Shown here: positions 8,785 to 18,756 of the stretch, in pieces
Layout of the letters: each line of letters opens with the position of its first letter
Numbering within the stretch: the first letter of the stretch is position 1
Assembly: GCA_022796475.1 (NCBI GenBank)
Contig: JAAWIS010000005.1
Coordinates: 17,625-81,624 of the forward strand
Direction: 5' to 3'
Source: Lachnospiraceae bacterium
Lineage (GTDB): Bacteria; Bacillota; Clostridia; Lachnospirales; Lachnospiraceae
Length of the DNA: 64,000 nt
Translations under genes and position numbers: made by a program
The notes under the pieces: generated by a model
Database searches by the model: none
The model's input: the letters and a program-made list of their open reading frames with translations, nothing else
Told to the model about the DNA's origin: nothing

Positions 8785-10440
8785 ATGAACCATTGGTTAA
8801 GGGGAGAGTTAAATATGCTGGATGAGAATAAAGATTATATGGTTCGGTTAAGCCGGGCCAGAAGAAAACGAAACCGCCAGTTTGATCCGCGTTTCTTGCT
8901 GCTGGCTGTCTGCGGGGCAGTTGTGATTGGAGTATTGGGAGCTGGAATTCATCTTGTGCGCTCCCGGTCGGAAGCCGTTTCCGGGCAGGAGGAGCAGAAG
9001 GAAGAAGAAACTGGAGGGGAACCAGTATCAGAAACAGAACCTCAGTCTTTGGAGGAGCCTGCCTTATCACCGGAGGAACTGGCAGCGAAAGAGGAAGCTG
9101 AGGCAGTTCAGGCAGTTTTGGATTCGTATACGAACCTTGGACTGATTCAAGTGGAAGGCTACCTGAATGTAAGGGAAACACCGGGATCCGATGGAAAGAT
9201 AATCGGTAAGCTTCAGCAGAACAGCGCTTGTGAAATTCTGGAGGAAAATGGAGAGTGGGATCGGATCTCTTCCGGCGGAATTGAGGGCTACATCCATAAC
9301 CAATTTGTAATGACAGGCGAAGAGGCAAAAGAAGCAGCCAGGGCTTATGTGGCCAGACGTGCAATTGTAAAAGCAGATAAACTAAATATACGGACTGAAC
9401 CTAACACGGAAACTTCAGAAGTGGTGGGACAGGCTTTGCAGAATGAGCGGTATGAGGTAATCGGCGAGTCGGAAGGATGGGTTCAGATTGAAGAGGGTTA
9501 CGTGTCTGCTGAGTTTGTGGAAGTAAGGTATGCCCTGAATGAGGCAAGAAAGCTGGATATGGTTGCAATGGCGATTAACCGGTATGATAACCTGGTTATT
9601 TCCAAGGTTGATAATTATTTAAATATCAGAAGCGCTCCGGAAGAGGACGGCTACAAAAATGTAATTGGAAAAATGCCAAGTAAGGCGGCCGGCGAAATTC
9701 TGGAAACGTTGGAAGGCTGGTATAAGATAAAATCCGGAAATATTACCGGATATATTTCAGCCGAATATACAGCCACAGGACAGGCGGCGAAAGATATTGC
9801 CATGGAAGAGGCTGAACTGATGGCGGTAGTGAATACAGATATGCTGAATGTGCGGACTGAACCTTCCACAGATTCCACTATTTGGACTCAGATTTCAAAA
9901 GAAGAGCGGTATCCGGTAGTGGAACAGTTAGACGGCTGGGTACAGATTGAGCTGGATACGGAAGACAGTGACAAGGCATATATATCAACCCGGGACAATA
10001 ATGTGGAAGTACGCTATGCACTTGCGGAGGCGATTAAGTTTTCACCAGTGGAAGAAGCAGCTCAGGCCTCCATGTCCAGACGTTCGCAAATTGTAAATTA
10101 TGCCCTTAAGTTTGTAGGAAATCCTTACGTTTGGGGAGGAACCAGCTTAACAAATGGTGCAGACTGTTCTGGCTTTACAATGCAGGTATTAAAGGAGTTT
10201 GGAGTCAGCCTGCCCCATTATTCCGGCTCCCAGGCGAAGATGGGAAAATCCATTTCTTCCAGTGAAATGCGGCCCGGAGATTTGATTTTCTATGCAAACA
10301 GCCGCGGAGTGGTAAATCATGTAGCTATGTATATTGGAAATGGTCAGATTGTCCATGCAGCCAGCAAACGAAGCGGAATCAAGATTTCTACATGGAATTA
10401 CCGCAGCCCAAAGACAATCCGGAATGTTCTGGGCGATTAG
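8785..10440 (+). CDS. SH3-repeat NlpC/P60 cell-wall hydrolase (start may be ATG at 8815)
   Basis: N-terminal TM segment, four SH3b-like repeats (LNVRTEP/LNIRSAP), C-terminal NlpC/P60 (YVWGGTSLTNGADCSGFTMQV, HVAMYIGNG). Confidence 0.93.
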   Translation: MNHWLRGELNMLDENKDYMVRLSRARRKRNRQFDPRFLLLAVCGAVVIGVLGAGIHLVRSRSEAVSGQEEQKEEETGGEPVSETEPQSLEEPALSPEELAAKEEAEAVQAVLDSYTNLGLIQVEGYLNVRETPGSDGKIIGKLQQNSACEILEENGEWDRISSGGIEGYIHNQFVMTGEEAKEAARAYVARRAIVKADKLNIRTEPNTETSEVVGQALQNERYEVIGESEGWVQIEEGYVSAEFVEVRYALNEARKLDMVAMAINRYDNLVISKVDNYLNIRSAPEEDGYKNVIGKMPSKAAGEILETLEGWYKIKSGNITGYISAEYTATGQAAKDIAMEEAELMAVVNTDMLNVRTEPSTDSTIWTQISKEERYPVVEQLDGWVQIELDTEDSDKAYISTRDNNVEVRYALAEAIKFSPVEEAAQASMSRRSQIVNYALKFVGNPYVWGGTSLTNGADCSGFTMQVLKEFGVSLPHYSGSQAKMGKSISSSEMRPGDLIFYANSRGVVNHVAMYIGNGQIVHAASKRSGIKISTWNYRSPKTIRNVLGD

Positions 10441-10443
10441 GGA

Positions 10444-10471
10444 TTGACAGAGCCGATTTATATGGTAAGAT
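10444..10471 (+). promoter_or_regulatory. Candidate promoter TTGACA-16-TAAGAT
   Basis: Consensus -35 and -10-like hexamer upstream of citrate synthase. Confidence 0.5.
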
Positions 10472-10486
10472 AGAAAGCAATACGGC

Positions 10487-10520
10487 AAGGGCGCCAGATT
10501 ACTGGCGCCCTTATTGTCTT
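10487..10520 (+). terminator. Terminator-like stem-loop
   Basis: AAGGGCGCCAG-attA-CTGGCGCCCTT then ATTGTCTTTT; 11-bp perfect stem. Confidence 0.8.
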
Positions 10521-10568
10521 TTGGCGTATAGGAAATTCTTCTGGATTTCCAAAGGAAAGGAGCTTTGT

Positions 10569-11903
10569 ATGAATTATAATTATTTGGCACAATTTTATGG
10601 GAAATCATCAAATTATACGGATATTCCCAACCATCTGTATAAAGAATACAATGTTAAAAAAGGTCTTCGGAATGAGGATGGAACTGGTGTCCGTATGGGA
10701 TTAACCCGGGTTTCCGATGTAGTTGGCTATGAAGTAATTGATGGGGTTAAAGAGAATGCGGAAGGGGATCTGTACTACAGAGGATACAGCGTATATGATT
10801 TGATTAAAGGTAAAACGGGGTGTATTGGTTATGAAGAAGTTTGCTTTCTGCTGCTTTACGGCTATCTTCCCAGCAAAACGGATCTAAACCGTTTTATCGA
10901 TGTGGTAAGAAGCCTGTATGCTCTGCCAGATGAATTTTTGGAAATGAACTTATTGCGGCTTCCCGGGAAAAATTTGATGAATAAGCTTCAGCATGCTACG
11001 ATTACATTATATAATTACGATCAAGATAATCCGGACGATGCTGATGTATATAAGACCATGCTAAAGGGTGTAAATCTGCTGGCGAAGTTTCCGTCTATTG
11101 CCTGCTATGCTTATCAGAGCAAGATTCATCATTTTAATCGGGAAAGTTTGATTATCCATTATCCACGGGAAGATTACTCCATTGCGGAAAATATTTTATA
11201 CATGCTGAGGGAGGATAAAAAATTTACCAGGAAGGAAGCAGAGCTTTTAGATGCGCTTTTGGTGCTTCATGCAGATCACGGCGGCGGAAATAACTCTACC
11301 TTTACCAATGTAGTGATTTCTTCCACAGGGACAGATTTGTATTCCGCGATTTCCGGTTCTATCGGTTCCTTAAAAGGTCCCAGGCATGGCGGCGCGAATG
11401 TTAAGGTTTCTGAGATGATGGAAGAAGTGGTAAATGAAATCGGCTATTCTACAGATGAAGGCAGGATTAAAACATTAATCCGAAAAATCCTTTCTGGCGA
11501 TTTCTATGACCGTTCCGGTCTTGTATACGGGTTTGGTCATGCGGTTTATACGATTTCGGATCCGCGTGCAGAAATTTTAAGAAGCTGCTGTGAATCCGTA
11601 GCCAGGGAACAGTATAAGATGGAAGAATTTAATTTTTACTGCTTATTTGAAACTTGTGTAAAAGAAGTGATTCTGCAGGATAAAAATAAAGTAATTCCTA
11701 CAAATGTAGACTATTACAGCGGTTTTGCCTATGAAATGCTGCAGATGCCAAGGGATATGTATACCCCTTTGTTTGTAATCAGCCGAATCGTAGGGTGGGT
11801 GGCCCATAATCTGGAAAATAAGCTGTATGACGGAAAAATTATGCGTCCGGCAACTAAGTATGTAGGTGAAAATGTAACATATATTCCAATGAAGGAGAGA
11901 TAA
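10569..11903 (+). CDS. Citrate synthase
   Basis: DVVGYEVIDGVKENAEGDLYYRGYSVYDLI, LHADHGGGNNSTFT, GPRHGGAN, GFGHAVY motifs; RBS GGAAAGGAGC. Confidence 0.95.
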   Translation: MNYNYLAQFYGKSSNYTDIPNHLYKEYNVKKGLRNEDGTGVRMGLTRVSDVVGYEVIDGVKENAEGDLYYRGYSVYDLIKGKTGCIGYEEVCFLLLYGYLPSKTDLNRFIDVVRSLYALPDEFLEMNLLRLPGKNLMNKLQHATITLYNYDQDNPDDADVYKTMLKGVNLLAKFPSIACYAYQSKIHHFNRESLIIHYPREDYSIAENILYMLREDKKFTRKEAELLDALLVLHADHGGGNNSTFTNVVISSTGTDLYSAISGSIGSLKGPRHGGANVKVSEMMEEVVNEIGYSTDEGRIKTLIRKILSGDFYDRSGLVYGFGHAVYTISDPRAEILRSCCESVAREQYKMEEFNFYCLFETCVKEVILQDKNKVIPTNVDYYSGFAYEMLQMPRDMYTPLFVISRIVGWVAHNLENKLYDGKIMRPATKYVGENVTYIPMKER

Positions 11904-11907
11904 TCAT

Positions 11908-12903
11908 ATGAAAACAATAACCGTATTTAAAGGCGATGGAATCGGACCTGAGATTACTGATGCAGTACTTAAAATTTTAGATGAAGCAAAAGCTCCCTTA
12001 GAATATGAGATTTTTCGGGTGGGCGCAGCGGAATATGAAGAAAATGGAGCGCTGATTCCGGATGCTGCATTTGCTTCTTTTGAGAAAAATAAATTGTTGT
12101 TAAAATCGCCCATAACAACTCCCATAGGCAAAGGCTTTCGTTCTTTAAATGTTACCCTTCGGGAAAAATATGATTTATATGCCAATATTCGTCCGGCGAA
12201 ATCCAACGCTGCTGTGGAAACGCCTTTCAGGGATGTAGATATTGTAACCTTCCGGGAGAATACGGAAGATCTCTACGTAGGAGTGGAAGAACAGATTGAT
12301 CCAGATACGGTTCACGCTACGAAAATCATTACCCGCAAAGCCAGCACCCGGATCATTACGGATGCATTTGAGTATGCTGTGGCCCAGGGAAGAAAAAAGG
12401 TAACTTGTGTTCACAAAGCCAATATTTTAAAACAATCTGATGGTTTGTTTTTAAGTATTTTTAAAGAGATTGCTCCAAAGTATCCGGATATTGAAGCAGA
12501 CGATAAGATTGTGGATAATGTTTGTATGCAGCTTGTAATGCGGCCTCAGCAGTTTGATATTATGGTGATGCCAAACCTTTATGGTGATATCGTATCAGAT
12601 TTAACCAGCGGCCTGATTGGAGGCTTAGGATTGCTGCCATCCAGCAATTTAGGAAAAGATTACGCAATGTTTGAAGCTGTTCATGGAAGCGCGCCTGATA
12701 TTGCAGGAAAGAATATTGCAAATCCCACAGCGCTTTTATGGTCCGCCTGCATGATGCTGGAGCATTTGGGAGAATTAGAAATCGCCGGAAACATCCGCAG
12801 GGCAGTCGATCAGGTGCTGGCAGAAGGAAGCTGCAAGACACCGGATCTTGGAGGAGAGGCAACCACTTCCCAATATTGCGATGCCATCATTGCCCGGCTG
12901 TAG
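11908..12903 (+). CDS. NAD-type isocitrate dehydrogenase (isocitrate/isopropylmalate dehydrogenase family)
   Basis: GDGIGPEI, FRENTEDLYVGVE, NLYGDIVSDL, HGSAPDIAGKNIANPTA; adjacent to citrate synthase. Confidence 0.92.
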   Translation: MKTITVFKGDGIGPEITDAVLKILDEAKAPLEYEIFRVGAAEYEENGALIPDAAFASFEKNKLLLKSPITTPIGKGFRSLNVTLREKYDLYANIRPAKSNAAVETPFRDVDIVTFRENTEDLYVGVEEQIDPDTVHATKIITRKASTRIITDAFEYAVAQGRKKVTCVHKANILKQSDGLFLSIFKEIAPKYPDIEADDKIVDNVCMQLVMRPQQFDIMVMPNLYGDIVSDLTSGLIGGLGLLPSSNLGKDYAMFEAVHGSAPDIAGKNIANPTALLWSACMMLEHLGELEIAGNIRRAVDQVLAEGSCKTPDLGGEATTSQYCDAIIARL

Positions 12904-13052
12904 GATGCTTTTTTCATGGTGGTTTTGTGAAAAGACAGAGAAGCCTTATTACAATTTCCCTGAAAGCGCCGATATCCTTACAGGGAAGGGTGTTTTAACC
13001 GGTTATAATCCAAACTACAGGAATTATAAGGCATCCATGAAAGGGGAAACTT

Positions 13053-14306
13053 ATGGAAGTAAGAATCGCATCAGAAAACCGTATGAATGAGGGCAGCCAG
13101 CCTGGAATAAAGATGTCAGAAAAAGCGGCTACTGGAAAAGGGAAGGCCCAGCGTTGTGATACATATGAAAGTTCTGTCAGGGACATGCCTTTTGGAAATA
13201 CGATGATGACTGGTTCAAAAGACGGGATCTGCTGGGATAAAACGATTCCGGATCCAGGCACGCTTAAGATATATGAGCCAGATCCAGATGCAGACGGGAT
13301 TGACTGGAAAGAATTGGAACATTGTTTTTCCAACGTAACCACAACGATGGAAAATGCAGACAGAATAGAGAGTACAGTGGAACGAGTTGCTTCCATGTAT
13401 CTTGCTGTGAAAGATCAGTTAGAACAAAAGTTTTCTCATCGGGAAGATAAGCTTGCTGAAAAAATGGAGCAGTTAAATTCCCTTTTCCAGCACTCAAAAA
13501 ATCAGATTATAAGTTCTTACAAAGGGACTGTGGGAAGTTTTTATGAACAGTTAGGGAATAAAGGCGCCAGTTCCCGGATGGGGGAAAGTTTGTCCGCAGC
13601 CATTGATGAAAAGGTGGCGGAAATAGAAGACCATGGAAGAAAACATGGACTTTTAAACAGCAAGAATCCAAAAGACTTTTCTTATCAGGTTACTGCTGCG
13701 TTTTTACAGGTAGGAATGCTGGCAAAACGGGAAAAACTGGAAGCGGCTGACGGGAAAACGGAAGTTTCTGAAAAACCGAAAAATGATAATTCAGAATACA
13801 GCCTAACGGATCTTCAGGCAGCAGGAATTATTGCAAAGGCTGCCTATAAGATGAATCCAAAGGAACTTTCTCTGATGAGCGATGGGGAGCTGGGGATCCA
13901 GATGGCTCTCCGCTATATGAAAACTGCCTGTGTACTGGAAGGATTAGGGGTGGGAGAAAAGATGTCAAATATGATTTTAAGTTCCTTTGAAACCTTTCTG
14001 GATCAGCATTCCGGCGGAGCATTAACCGATAAAAGCAGGGCATTTGGCTCTTATCATTATGCTGTCAGCCAGTACCAGTCCACAAAGGATATGGAAAAAG
14101 CAGTTACTGCAAGCGCGAAGAAATATTTGGGAAAAGAATTTTTTACAGATTTTTACGCCAGCAGCAATGGAGCAGGAACCACCAAATATACCCGCTATCG
14201 GTTTGAGCTTGACCAGTTTAGGAGCTACTTGCAGCAAGGATCCTTTTCAGAAGTGATTAAGTCCATTGCAGGGAACCGGACACCTTTTATGCTGGCATAC
14301 GCATAA
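13053..14306 (+). CDS. Hypothetical protein, 417 aa, no recognised domain
   Basis: Long ORF with RBS (AAAGGGGAAACTT) and TATAAT upstream at 13004. Confidence 0.75.
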   Translation: MEVRIASENRMNEGSQPGIKMSEKAATGKGKAQRCDTYESSVRDMPFGNTMMTGSKDGICWDKTIPDPGTLKIYEPDPDADGIDWKELEHCFSNVTTTMENADRIESTVERVASMYLAVKDQLEQKFSHREDKLAEKMEQLNSLFQHSKNQIISSYKGTVGSFYEQLGNKGASSRMGESLSAAIDEKVAEIEDHGRKHGLLNSKNPKDFSYQVTAAFLQVGMLAKREKLEAADGKTEVSEKPKNDNSEYSLTDLQAAGIIAKAAYKMNPKELSLMSDGELGIQMALRYMKTACVLEGLGVGEKMSNMILSSFETFLDQHSGGALTDKSRAFGSYHYAVSQYQSTKDMEKAVTASAKKYLGKEFFTDFYASSNGAGTTKYTRYRFELDQFRSYLQQGSFSEVIKSIAGNRTPFMLAYA

Positions 14307-14472
14307 TTCATACAAAAGTCCCGAAAAGAAAAGCCAGAAACGTGAATAAAGCTGAAAAAACCTTTTATACTATGGTTAGAGCATGCCGGCTGGCATCTTG
14401 CCTTTTGTGAACATGGGCGCGTATCTCCTTGTCCACCAAGGGTATTATGACTTGAGAAAGGGAAAATTCAGT

Positions 14473-15147
14473 ATGGGACAAGATGAACTGGGACAAAACG
14501 ATCAAAAAATAGAAGAGCTTGGACAAGTAACGCTGGAAGGCAGCAGCGCCCGGCATAAGATTCATCTTCTTTCGATTATCGGAGAAGTGGAAGGCCATGA
14601 AAATGCATCAGGAAACAGCAAGACCACGAAATACGATCATCTTTTGCCGAAGCTGGCAGAAATCGAAGATGATAAAAGTGTAGAAGGGCTGCTGGTTCTT
14701 TTGAATACATCAGGCGGTGATGTGGATGCCGGGCTTGCTATTGCGGAGATGATTGCATCCTTAAGCATCCCTTCAGTGTCTCTTGTGCTTGGAGGAAGCC
14801 ATTCCATCGGCGTGCCTCTGGCAGTGGCTTCGGACTATTCTTTTATTGTGCCCACAGGAACTATGATGATCCATCCGGTTCGGATGAGCGGCATGGTGAT
14901 CGGGACTTCACAAACGTATGAATACTTTGATATGATACAGGATCGAATTCTCAGTTTTGTGGAAAAGCACTCCAATATTGCTTACGATCAATTAAAACGC
15001 CTGATGCATAATACAGAGATGCTGACTAAGGATTTAGGCACAGTGTTAGTAGGAGAACAGGCAGTGAAAGAAGGATTGATTGATGAGGTAGGCGGAATTC
15101 GGGAAGCCTTAGATAAGCTTCACCAGATAATTGATGAGAATTCTTAA
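14473..15147 (+). CDS. tepA: TepA/ClpP-class serine protease (start uncertain: 14383, 14413 or 14473)
   Basis: NTSGGDVDAGLAIAEMIASL, GGSHSIGVPLAVASD, GTMMIHPVRMSG; adjacent to ftsK/spoIIIE as in Bacillus. Confidence 0.88.
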   Translation: MGQDELGQNDQKIEELGQVTLEGSSARHKIHLLSIIGEVEGHENASGNSKTTKYDHLLPKLAEIEDDKSVEGLLVLLNTSGGDVDAGLAIAEMIASLSIPSVSLVLGGSHSIGVPLAVASDYSFIVPTGTMMIHPVRMSGMVIGTSQTYEYFDMIQDRILSFVEKHSNIAYDQLKRLMHNTEMLTKDLGTVLVGEQAVKEGLIDEVGGIREALDKLHQIIDENS

Positions 15148-15198
15148 ACGTATTGTTTTGTGATGTTTTTATGACAAGAGAAAGAAAACAGAAGAACG

Positions 15199-15234
15199 AA
15201 AAAGGCAGACGCATTAATAAGCGGCTGCCTTTTT
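15199..15234 (+). terminator. Rho-independent terminator
   Basis: AAAGGCAGaCGCattaataaGCGgCTGCCTTTTT. Confidence 0.75.
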
Positions 15235-15285
15235 GAATCACAGTAACACAGAAATTGCAAAGTCTTTTGGCTGAAAAGAACTTTG

Positions 15286-15314
15286 TTGCAATTTTACTAA
15301 AATTTTTGTATACT
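15286..15314 (+). promoter_or_regulatory. Promoter TTGCAA-17-TATACT
   Basis: Near-consensus hexamers 17 bp apart upstream of ftsK. Confidence 0.6.
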
Positions 15315-15365
15315 CTTGATAATGGGCAATTTTCGGATTGCTACAAGATACAGGAGGCTTGATTC

Positions 15366-18300
15366 GTGGCACAAAAAAATCGAAATCAAAGAACAGCGGA
15401 TACCAGAAGCCGAAAGGCTGCTTCTGGCAGGGCAGCCAAACAGGGAAGAGGGCAGGAAGAATATTATGAAGAAGAAATTCCTGCATTTTTACAGGCAGAG
15501 GTTATGATTATTTTGTCCTTTGCGGCTGCTGTCCTTCTATTTTTAAGCAATTTTCATTTATGCGGCGTGGTAGGAGATTTTCTCAGGAAGCTGCAGCTTG
15601 GGCTTTTCGGTGTAGTGGGCTATATTGTTCCGGTTCTTGTTTTTATCGGAACCAGCTTTTACACAGCCAATAGGGGAAATTGGAAAGCTGTGATAAAACT
15701 GGCGGCTGTAATCGGAATGGCCTTGATTGTCTGCGGAATTTCACAGATGGTTTTTGGAATTAAACTGTCAGAGGGCGAGTCTGTGCTTGCTTTTTATAAG
15801 CTTTGTGGTGAAAGCGGAAAAGGCGGGGGATTGGTTGGGGGACTTTTGGCCATTTGTCTTCAATCAATCGTAGGAACCATTGGAACGTATTTGATTTTTC
15901 TGGCGGCATTGATTATCTGCGGCGTATGCATTACAGAAAAATCATTTGTAAATGTGGTAAAAAGCAGCAGTGACCGGGCTTATCAGTATGCAAAGGAGGA
16001 TGCAGCACGGCGAAGAGAGGAGCGGGAAGAACGCCAGGAAGAACGGCGGCGGCTCCGGGAAGAGAAAGTAGTGCGGGGAATAGATTTTGGATCCATACAG
16101 ATCCAGGAAAACATGCCCCTTTCAGAAAATCAGAGGGCTGGCAGCCAGACATTCAAACCAACAGGGAAGGCTGGGGCACTTTTTACAGAACAGGAGATGG
16201 AGCGGAAAGAACAGGCGCCGTCGCCGGCAGATGTGTTTTCCGGGAGGATCCAACTTCCGCCGGAATATGCAGAGCCAGTTCCTTTTGAGGAGGATCTGCT
16301 TGCGTCTGCCCAACCTACAGGAATTGATACAGGAATGTATTCTTCCGAAAAAGGAAGAACGGTTTCAATATCAGCGGACAGGCCTGCTGCAAAAGAAGAA
16401 AAGCCAGAAGATAAAATCATGTCATTTTCCAGGAAGCCTTCCAAAAAGAATGAAGGTCCCTTATATGCAGAACGGGAGATTATGACGTTAGAAGAGATGA
16501 ATGTAGGCCTTAATCTGCCTGAACTTCCAGGAAAACCTAATAAAGACAGGGGCAAAGAGGAGGATCTGGATCTTTTTACAGACGAGATATTTATTGAAGA
16601 AGCCGGGGAAGAAATAAAACCTGTCATCCGGGCGCCTAAGGACAGCTTTGGCAGCAGTCTGGATCATCAATATCAAATCGTCAGTCAGCAAGCTGATACG
16701 AAAAAAGATCCCCTTTCGTTTGAATCATTTAGACCGGAACATTCGGAATCTTCTGATTTTGGACAATTGGAACAAAAGAAAGATCGGATCTGGAAGGAGG
16801 AGCCTGAGCAGGAATCATTTCTTGACGATGATGACAGTTTTTACGAAGAAACAGAGTTTGATGATGAATTTGATTCTTTTGGCGGATCCGATTTTTTAGT
16901 GAAAGCAAAGCCGGATAAGGATCAGGGGCCGGAGAAGATGACAAATACTTATGAGGATACCAGCTTTAATGGCAGCCAAAATACGGATAAAGAGGCTGGC
17001 TTTAGCAGCAGCCAAAATACTTTGACGGAAACAGATCCTTATCAGGAAGAAAAAGCAGAAGCGGGCGTGAATTACGACAGCATTTTCGTTCCGGAGGAAC
17101 CTAAGAGGGTGGTAACAGCTTCTGGAAAAGTGATTGAAACGGAAACAGAGCTGCTTCACAAAAAAATTGAAAAGAAGCGGGAGGAAGCTTTGGAGGGAAA
17201 TAACAGGGAGGCAGTAAATGCAGCGGTAAAAAAACCGGAACCAGTAAAGAAACCCTATGTGTTTCCGCCTACCAGCCTGCTGAAAACAGGAACGAAAGCT
17301 GCCGGTTCCTTCTCCGAACAGGAATATAAGGATACGGCCATTAAGCTGCAGCAGACACTCAGGAATTTTGGCGTAGGCGTTACGGTAACCAATATAAGCT
17401 GTGGTCCAACTGTTACCAGATATGAGCTTCACCCGGAACAGGGCGTAAAGGTCAGCAAGATTGTAGGCTTAGCAGACGATATTAAGCTGAGCCTGGCAGC
17501 AGCGGAAATTAGGATTGAAGCGCCCATTCCCGGAAAATCGGCTGTGGGAATTGAGGTTCCAAACAAAGAAAATTCCATCGTATACCTTCGGGAGCTTCTG
17601 GAATCAGAAGGATTTGCAAACAGCAAATCCCGGCTGACTTTTGCAGTAGGGAAAGATATCGGCGGACAGCCGGTAACGGCAGACATCGGGAAAATGCCTC
17701 ATCTTTTAATTGCAGGCGCTACTGGATCCGGAAAATCAGTCTGTATCAATACCTTAATTATGAGTATTATTTATAAAGCAGATCCGGAAGATGTGAAGCT
17801 GATTATGATCGATCCAAAGGTAGTGGAATTAAGCATATATAATGGGATCCCCCATTTGATGATCCCGGTGGTTACGGATCCCAAAAAAGCTTCCGGTGCG
17901 CTGAATTGGGCTGTGGCGGAAATGGGAGATCGATACAAAAAGTTTGCCCAGTACAATGTGAGAGATCTGAAGGGATATAATGAAAAAATCAAAAATATCC
18001 AGGATATTCCTGAGGATAAGCGGCCTCAAAAACTGCCTCAGATTGTAATTATTGTTGACGAGCTGGCGGATCTTATGATGGTGGTTCCAGGAGAAGTAGA
18101 AGATGCTATCTGCCGTCTGGCCCAGCTTGCCAGAGCAGCGGGAATCCATCTGGTAATAGCTACCCAGAGGCCTTCCGTAAACGTTATTACTGGCTTAATT
18201 AAAGCGAATGTGCCTTCCAGGATTGCTTTTTCTGTGTCTTCCGGTGTGGACTCCAGAACGATTATAGACATGAACGGAGCGGAGAAACTTTTGGGGAAGG

Positions 18301-18701
18301 GCGATATGCTCTTTTATCCTTCCGGGGTTCCGAAACCTCAGAGAGTACAGGGAGCCTTTGTTTCCGATCAGGAGGTTTCCAGTGTGGTAGAGTTTTTAAC
18401 CCAGCAGGGGCTGACAGCCAGCTACAATACGGAAATGGAAAGCAAGATGATGTCGTCTGCGTCGGATTTAGCCGGAGGCGGCGACAGCAGCCGGGACGAA
18501 TACTTTGTCCAGGCGGGAAAATTTATTATCGAGAAAGAAAAAGCTTCTATCGGAATGCTTCAGCGGGTTTTTAAAATCGGCTTTAACCGTGCAGCCCGGA
18601 TCATGGATCAGTTGGCTGATGCGGGAGTAGTAGGGGAAGAAGAGGGAACCAAACCAAGGAAGATCTTAATGACCATGGAGGAATTTGAAAACATCTTGTA
18701 A
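15366..18701 (+). CDS. DNA translocase FtsK/SpoIIIE
   Basis: N-terminal TM segments, Walker A AGATGSGKSVCINT, FtsK core, gamma domain; GTG start with AGGAGG. Confidence 0.96.
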   Translation: MAQKNRNQRTADTRSRKAASGRAAKQGRGQEEYYEEEIPAFLQAEVMIILSFAAAVLLFLSNFHLCGVVGDFLRKLQLGLFGVVGYIVPVLVFIGTSFYTANRGNWKAVIKLAAVIGMALIVCGISQMVFGIKLSEGESVLAFYKLCGESGKGGGLVGGLLAICLQSIVGTIGTYLIFLAALIICGVCITEKSFVNVVKSSSDRAYQYAKEDAARRREEREERQEERRRLREEKVVRGIDFGSIQIQENMPLSENQRAGSQTFKPTGKAGALFTEQEMERKEQAPSPADVFSGRIQLPPEYAEPVPFEEDLLASAQPTGIDTGMYSSEKGRTVSISADRPAAKEEKPEDKIMSFSRKPSKKNEGPLYAEREIMTLEEMNVGLNLPELPGKPNKDRGKEEDLDLFTDEIFIEEAGEEIKPVIRAPKDSFGSSLDHQYQIVSQQADTKKDPLSFESFRPEHSESSDFGQLEQKKDRIWKEEPEQESFLDDDDSFYEETEFDDEFDSFGGSDFLVKAKPDKDQGPEKMTNTYEDTSFNGSQNTDKEAGFSSSQNTLTETDPYQEEKAEAGVNYDSIFVPEEPKRVVTASGKVIETETELLHKKIEKKREEALEGNNREAVNAAVKKPEPVKKPYVFPPTSLLKTGTKAAGSFSEQEYKDTAIKLQQTLRNFGVGVTVTNISCGPTVTRYELHPEQGVKVSKIVGLADDIKLSLAAAEIRIEAPIPGKSAVGIEVPNKENSIVYLRELLESEGFANSKSRLTFAVGKDIGGQPVTADIGKMPHLLIAGATGSGKSVCINTLIMSIIYKADPEDVKLIMIDPKVVELSIYNGIPHLMIPVVTDPKKASGALNWAVAEMGDRYKKFAQYNVRDLKGYNEKIKNIQDIPEDKRPQKLPQIVIIVDELADLMMVVPGEVEDAICRLAQLARAAGIHLVIATQRPSVNVITGLIKANVPSRIAFSVSSGVDSRTIIDMNGAEKLLGKGDMLFYPSGVPKPQRVQGAFVSDQEVSSVVEFLTQQGLTASYNTEMESKMMSSASDLAGGGDSSRDEYFVQAGKFIIEKEKASIGMLQRVFKIGFNRAARIMDQLADAGVVGEEEGTKPRKILMTMEEFENIL

Positions 18702-18756
18702 GCTTTGGTCAGGGAAGAACTAAGAAAAATGTTCAAAATGCAAAGGAGGCATCATC

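Noticed and set aside
218-10452. Shared 13-mer GCGATTAGGGATT at about 218 and 10434
   Set aside because: Contains coincident GlyAsp/SerAsp-stop context; no extended similarity, so treated as chance
16130-16627. 165-aa minus-strand ORF inside ftsK
   Set aside because: Antisense of the disordered FtsK linker; no homology features
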